DNA of 27,349 nt, from positions 1-27,349 of the forward strand of contig JAEZAM010000074.1 of assembly GCA_023430465.1 (NCBI GenBank), in the 5' to 3' direction. The DNA is from Bacteroidota bacterium (GTDB taxonomy: Bacteria > Bacteroidota > Bacteroidia > Chitinophagales > Chitinophagaceae). The position numbers were made by a program, and so were the translations under genes. Below are positions 23,271 through 27,349 of this stretch, in pieces (within the stretch, counting starts at the first letter, position 1; every line of letters starts with the position of its first letter). The notes beneath the pieces were generated by a model that saw nothing but the letters and a program-made list of their open reading frames with translations, made no database searches and had not been told where the DNA came from.

Positions 23271-24338
23271 TTGCCCTCTATATATTTCATCGCACCGGCT
23301 CCTGTGGGTATCTCACCCGGGCAACGATTCCGGTTTGAACATTACCTGTCCGCGCTAAAGGAACAGCGCTGGAAATTTCATGTCGATTCATTCTATTCCT
23401 GGAGTGGATGGAAGATATTATATGCGCAGGGTCGTATACCCGCCAAGGCATGGTTGGTGATCCGCGGTTTTCTGAAACGAATCATCACCCTGTTTCGTGC
23501 ACTACCTTATGATTACGTATATCTCTATCGGGAAGCTGCGCCGATCGGCCCCCCGGTTTTTGAATGGCTACTGGCAAAACTCTTCCGCAAGAAGATCATC
23601 TACGATTTCGATGACGCCATCTGGATCCCTGTGGCCTCTGAACAAAATAAGCTGGCATTGCGGCTTCGTGCCTTCTGGAAAGTGGGCGTCATCTGCAAGT
23701 GGTCCTATAAAGTATCCGTCGGCAACGATTACCTTGGCGATTTTGCCCGGCAGTACAACCCGTCCGTTTTACTCGTACCCACCGTAGTCAACACAAGGTC
23801 CGGGCATGATGGTGTTCGTGATCAGGCTTCCTCATCCCTTGTGATAGGCTGGACGGGTACATTCAGCACCCTGCCTTACCTGCAAATTATCCTGCCAGTG
23901 ATCCAACGAATGCAGGAAAAAATCGATTTCACTTTCCTCGTTATCGCTGACCGCGATCCCAAACTGCCGCTGAAAAATTACCAGTTTGTACGATGGAATA
24001 AGGCTACTGAGAAAGAAGACCTTTTGCGCATGAATATTGGTGTAATGCCTTTGTATGATGATGAATTGTCGAAGGGCAAGTGCGGGTTCAAAGCGATACA
24101 ATATATGTCGCTTGGAATCCCTGCCGTCGTGTCTCCCGTGGGCGTTAATTCAATTATCGTCCGTGATGGCCAGGAGGGTTTTGTCTGTGCAGATGAGACT
24201 GCATGGGAAGAAAAGCTGACCCTGCTCCTCCGGGATGAGGTGTTGCGTACCGATATGGCAGACGCCAGCCGCCAGCGAATCGAAGAAAATTATTCAGTGG
24301 CAGCTACCACTGACCTGTTCTTAAAGCTGTTCGCATAA
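23271..24338 (+). CDS. GT4-like glycosyltransferase
   Basis: A 355-residue GT-B type enzyme. It opens SIYFIAPAPVGISPGQRFRFEHYL, an N-terminal block shared by a group of family 4 transferases in polysaccharide loci. The second half has VIGWTGTFSTLPYL, VRWNKATEKEDLLRMNIGVMPL and KCGFKAIQYMSLGIPAVVSPVGVN, the donor-binding region. I prefer the TTG at 23271, which lies 2 bases after the previous stop and just before the conserved N-terminus; a TTG at 23220 would overlap the previous gene by 49 bases. Donor and linkage are unknown. Confidence 0.85.
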   Translation: MPSIYFIAPAPVGISPGQRFRFEHYLSALKEQRWKFHVDSFYSWSGWKILYAQGRIPAKAWLVIRGFLKRIITLFRALPYDYVYLYREAAPIGPPVFEWLLAKLFRKKIIYDFDDAIWIPVASEQNKLALRLRAFWKVGVICKWSYKVSVGNDYLGDFARQYNPSVLLVPTVVNTRSGHDGVRDQASSSLVIGWTGTFSTLPYLQIILPVIQRMQEKIDFTFLVIADRDPKLPLKNYQFVRWNKATEKEDLLRMNIGVMPLYDDELSKGKCGFKAIQYMSLGIPAVVSPVGVNSIIVRDGQEGFVCADETAWEEKLTLLLRDEVLRTDMADASRQRIEENYSVAATTDLFLKLFA

Positions 24339-24341
24339 ACT

Positions 24342-25730
24342 ATGTTTGATACTCTCAGGTTCATGTCGGCGGAGGACATCTTCCTCGTTCCCATCTGCCT
24401 CCTGATGTTTTACGCACTCGTGCGATTTCGTGCGAAGCGTCAACAGGATGCGCAGGTGGAAAAGCTGTATTACCGCGCCTTCTACTTCAAGGTGCTGTGT
24501 GTATTTGCGTATACGTTCATCACGGAATTCTATTTCAGCGGTGGCGATACGGGCCTGTACTACCAGGGGGTAAAGGATCTCCGGACGGCACTCAACGATG
24601 ATTTTGACTACATCGGGGACATCATCACCTCGCTGTCACTGGATGACAAGAACCCACTTGCACCGTATTTTATGTATGATGGGTATAGCTACGACATGAC
24701 CTTCAACTACATGCGGGCGCCGGCCAATTTCTATATGCCGCGTATCGGTTTGATCCCCTCTCTTCTTTTCTTCAACAGCTATCTATGCATTGCCATCACA
24801 CTCGCCATGTTTGCTATGGCTGGCTGTTTACGGCTCTTTAAGGTTTTTTATCATTTTTATCCCCATCTCAGGAAAGAACTTGCCCTCGCGATTCTTTTTC
24901 TGCCTAGTGTTGGTTTCTGGAGTTCAGGACTATTGAAGGACACGATTTGTTTTGGTTGCCTCGGCTTCTTCGTATATGGTTTTTTCAATGTATTTATCCG
25001 CAAAAGAAATTTCATAGGGTCGATCATATGGATGGCCATAGCGGGATACTTCCTTTATGTGATCAAGACCTACATCTTCCTGGTTATCGTAATGGCGCTT
25101 GTGATCTGGCTGTTCGCGGAAACAAACAAAGTGATCAAGGAGCGGACACTCCGCCGCATCTTCGCCTTTCTCACGTTTACCGTAGGACTTGGAGTCGGAT
25201 TTTTCCTGTTCCAGTATTTCACTGCCCAGGAAACCCTGAAGCAGTACCAGTTGGAGAACATCATTTCCACGGCAGAATACCAAAGGTCAAACTATGAGTT
25301 CATCGACCAGATGCAGGAAAATCAGAGTTCGTATTATACGGTGGATGCCTCGAACCCGGTATCGCTGGTGCTGAACAGCATCGTGGCAACCTTTTTCCGT
25401 CCGTTTCCCTGGGAGGTAAAAAACGTTGCAGCATTGCTGTCCGCTTTGGAGGCATTGGGATTCATGTTACTGACCATCCATATATTTCTCAAGGGGGGAC
25501 TGATCAGGACGTTCAAAAACATCTTCCAGGATCCAAGGATATTTATGTGTTTTATTTTCGCGATCGTGTTCGCGATCGGGGTAGGGGCATCCACAGCCAA
25601 CTTCGGAGCACTTTCCCGGTACAAGATTCCCTGCCTGCCTTTTTATATGGTTATGTTATTGCTGCTGTATAATAATTCGGGTATTCCATACCCTGCCTGG
25701 TTTAAATGGCTTTTAAATAAACTGAAATAG
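24342..25730 (+). CDS. Wzy-like polysaccharide polymerase candidate
   Basis: A 462-residue membrane protein with roughly ten hydrophobic segments and a large loop between two of them (about residues 65-145, starting EFYFSGGDTGLYYQG). PSVGFWSSGLLKD and, near the end, NFGALSRYKIPCLPFYMVMLLLL resemble blocks I recall from O-antigen polymerase-like proteins in Bacteroidota exopolysaccharide loci. As the only other polytopic protein of the locus besides the flippase, it is the best candidate to polymerise repeat units in the periplasm. It begins 3 bases after the glycosyltransferase. Wzy proteins share little sequence, so a membrane glycosyltransferase of the GT-C type is a real alternative. Confidence 0.65.
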   Translation: MFDTLRFMSAEDIFLVPICLLMFYALVRFRAKRQQDAQVEKLYYRAFYFKVLCVFAYTFITEFYFSGGDTGLYYQGVKDLRTALNDDFDYIGDIITSLSLDDKNPLAPYFMYDGYSYDMTFNYMRAPANFYMPRIGLIPSLLFFNSYLCIAITLAMFAMAGCLRLFKVFYHFYPHLRKELALAILFLPSVGFWSSGLLKDTICFGCLGFFVYGFFNVFIRKRNFIGSIIWMAIAGYFLYVIKTYIFLVIVMALVIWLFAETNKVIKERTLRRIFAFLTFTVGLGVGFFLFQYFTAQETLKQYQLENIISTAEYQRSNYEFIDQMQENQSSYYTVDASNPVSLVLNSIVATFFRPFPWEVKNVAALLSALEALGFMLLTIHIFLKGGLIRTFKNIFQDPRIFMCFIFAIVFAIGVGASTANFGALSRYKIPCLPFYMVMLLLLYNNSGIPYPAWFKWLLNKLK

Positions 25731-25736
25731 TCTGAT

Positions 25737-27349
25737 ATGTGCGGTATCGCCGGTTCTATCAATCATCGACTCGATATTCCATTGCTTACGCAGTGCATGT
25801 TTCATCGTGGTCCCGACGAGCAGACAACGTATGAGGAGCACAACCTCCAGTTGCATCACCATCGGCTTGCCATCGTGGATATTGCGGGTGGTCGGCAGCC
25901 TATGCACTATGGTGGCCTTACCATTATTTTCAACGGGGAGATGTACAATCATCTTGACGTGCGAAAAAAACATGGGCTCAACTGCCATTCCGGTTCGGAC
26001 ACTGAGACGATCCTGCACGCTTACGAAAAGCTTGGCCCCGACTGCCTCAGCGAGTTTGATGGCATGTTTGCACTCGCTATTTACGACAATCGCAAGCATG
26101 AGCTTTTCATAGCGCGTGACCGGGCCGGCAAGAAGCCGCTTTATTATTACCTGAAGGGAGAAGAATTCATTTTTGCCAGTGAACTCGCCTCTTTGCGGCA
26201 ACAGGCAGACCTCGAGATCGATCAAAATAACCTCGTGCAATACATGCGCATGGGTTATTTCTACAAGTCCAACACGCCCTATAAGAATGTATGGGAACTT
26301 CCCGCCGGAAGTTATGCCCTCATGAGCCTCGATCGGCCGGAAGTAAAACCGGTGAAGTGGTGGGACATTCATTCATTTTATAAGCAACACAGCCGTGATG
26401 ATGAACAAACTGCCCTCGCAAAGACGGATGAATTGCTCCATCTCGCCGTTCGCCGGCGCGTGGAGTCGTCCGATCTTGAAGTAGGCTCATTTCTCAGCGG
26501 GGGTATCGACAGCGGACTTGTTTCCGCCATTGCCAAATCATACAATGCCAGCCTGAAAACTTTCACCGTTTCATTCTCGGGTGAATATGATGAGGCGCCG
26601 CTGGCAAAACTGGTCGCTGAAAAATACAACACCGATCATCATGAGATCAGGATCTCATTCGATAACCTGGTCAATGATGTAGAAAAGATCATCGCTAACT
26701 ACGGCGAACCATTTTTTGACAGCTCAGCTATCCCCAGTTATTATGTAAGTCGCGAGGCAAAAAAGCATCTTACCGTTATTCTGAATGGCGATGGAGGGGA
26801 TGAGATATTTGGCGGTTACCGGCGTTATGTGCCATTTGCCCAATATGATTTTTTCAGACCCGGCCTCCTGGTGAAAGGCATGGCAGGCCTGGCACACAAG
26901 CTGCTGCCGGTGCCGCATTCCAAGAAGAGCAAGTACAATTTTATATACCGGCTTGCCGACCTGGCAAGAAAAGACGGCCTCGATACGTATTTGTCAGCCA
27001 CTATAGATAGCTTCGAAGGATACGAGCAGTTCCTCACGGGTGACAGCAACGTGCTGGATCCCGTACGCGCAGATTTTAATAAAATAAATGCAAGCTCTCT
27101 CAGCGGTCTGCAGAAGATCATGAACCTGGACTTTGATAACATCCTTGCAGGTAATCTCCTGGTGAAAATGGATATTGCAACTATGGCCCATTCCCTGGAA
27201 GGACGCAGCCCGCTATTGAGTAAGGAACTCATGGAATATGCGCCAACCCTGAATGACAACCTGAAGATCCGGGGCAGCCAGACCAAATACCTGCTGCGAA
27301 AGTTATCAGAGAAATATCTGCCTGCGGAACTGATCAACCAGCCTAAGCG
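25737..27349 (+). CDS. Second AsnB-like amidotransferase (3' end outside window)
   Basis: The frame starts with ATG at 25737 and stays open for 537 codons to the window edge. Cys2 (MCGIAGS), HHRLAIVDIAGG, NGEMYN and GSDTE form the glutaminase site; SGGIDSG (254-260) and NGDGGDEIFGGY form the ATP and synthetase site; KMDIATMAHSLEGRSPLL follows. The reading stops at INQPK, just before the usual KxGF-VPL motif, so roughly the last 80-90 residues are missing. It differs clearly from the copy at 19279 (for example SGGIDSG against SGGVDSS), so it is not a recent duplicate. It lies 6 bases after the polymerase candidate and belongs to the same operon. A role in sugar amidation is as likely as asparagine synthesis. 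Confidence 0.92.
   Translation, partial: MCGIAGSINHRLDIPLLTQCMFHRGPDEQTTYEEHNLQLHHHRLAIVDIAGGRQPMHYGGLTIIFNGEMYNHLDVRKKHGLNCHSGSDTETILHAYEKLGPDCLSEFDGMFALAIYDNRKHELFIARDRAGKKPLYYYLKGEEFIFASELASLRQQADLEIDQNNLVQYMRMGYFYKSNTPYKNVWELPAGSYALMSLDRPEVKPVKWWDIHSFYKQHSRDDEQTALAKTDELLHLAVRRRVESSDLEVGSFLSGGIDSGLVSAIAKSYNASLKTFTVSFSGEYDEAPLAKLVAEKYNTDHHEIRISFDNLVNDVEKIIANYGEPFFDSSAIPSYYVSREAKKHLTVILNGDGGDEIFGGYRRYVPFAQYDFFRPGLLVKGMAGLAHKLLPVPHSKKSKYNFIYRLADLARKDGLDTYLSATIDSFEGYEQFLTGDSNVLDPVRADFNKINASSLSGLQKIMNLDFDNILAGNLLVKMDIATMAHSLEGRSPLLSKELMEYAPTLNDNLKIRGSQTKYLLRKLSEKYLPAELINQPK

Noticed and set aside
25713..26372. 219-codon minus-strand frame at the start of the second AsnB-like gene
   Set aside because: The plus strand encodes an intact glutaminase domain across the same bases.
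1..27349. CRISPR array, insertion sequence, tRNA or rRNA gene
   Set aside because: No spaced direct repeats, transposase frame, terminal inverted repeats or tRNA-like cloverleaf was seen; the heptads at 1-42 have no spacers.

Overview
The window looks like chromosomal DNA from a Bacteroidota member, most plausibly a Chitinophagaceae-type species. The evidence is promoter elements of the TAnnTTTG type, almost no Shine-Dalgarno sequences before the genes, a NusG-like UpxY-type regulator at the head of a polysaccharide locus, a NagX/COG4299 membrane acyltransferase and a DUF4838-like secreted protein. The lineage call is inference from gene content; no rRNA or marker gene is present.

Positions 1-4000 are a housekeeping flank. 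They hold a heptad repeat remnant, a possible short structured RNA ending in a strong terminator (about 95-250), a tiny ORF with an unusually good ribosome binding site (291-398), an RtcB-type RNA ligase (465-1931), an orphan single-domain response regulator (2134-2562), and a NagX/HGSNAT-like membrane protein on the minus strand (2718-3863).

From about 3989 to the right edge everything lies on the plus strand and forms a Wzx/Wzy-type exopolysaccharide (or capsule) locus. A Bacteroidota promoter is followed almost at the start of transcription by a terminator-like hairpin, then by a UpxY/RfaH-like NusG paralogue. Next come the export machinery (OPX lipoprotein, Wzc-like co-polymerase/tyrosine kinase) and nucleotide-sugar genes (WbpP-like 4-epimerase, rfbB, rfbA). 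They are followed by a Wzx-type flippase, a secreted DUF4838-like putative glycosidase, a methyltransferase, a GT2, an SDR epimerase with an altered glycine motif, and galE. Gene spacing is short and several pairs overlap, so 4130-18228 is probably one operon.

A second promoter-like element near 18291 precedes a second gene block. It contains a periplasmic transglutaminase-like membrane protein, an AsnB-like amidotransferase, a GT4, a methyltransferase with hydrophobic inserts, another GT4, a Wzy-like polymerase candidate, and a second AsnB-like gene cut by the window edge.

Together the genes can make and interconvert UDP-HexNAc, UDP-Glc/Gal and dTDP-4-keto-6-deoxyglucose, build and decorate (methyl, possibly amide) a lipid-linked repeat unit, flip and polymerise it, and export it. 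No initiating phosphoglycosyl transferase, rmlC/rmlD, UDP-sugar dehydrogenase or Wzb-type phosphatase is visible; these may lie beyond the right edge or elsewhere. The most interesting points are the promoter-proximal attenuator paired with the NusG-like first gene, the transglutaminase-like protein next to AsnB, and the DUF4838 protein translationally coupled to the flippase.
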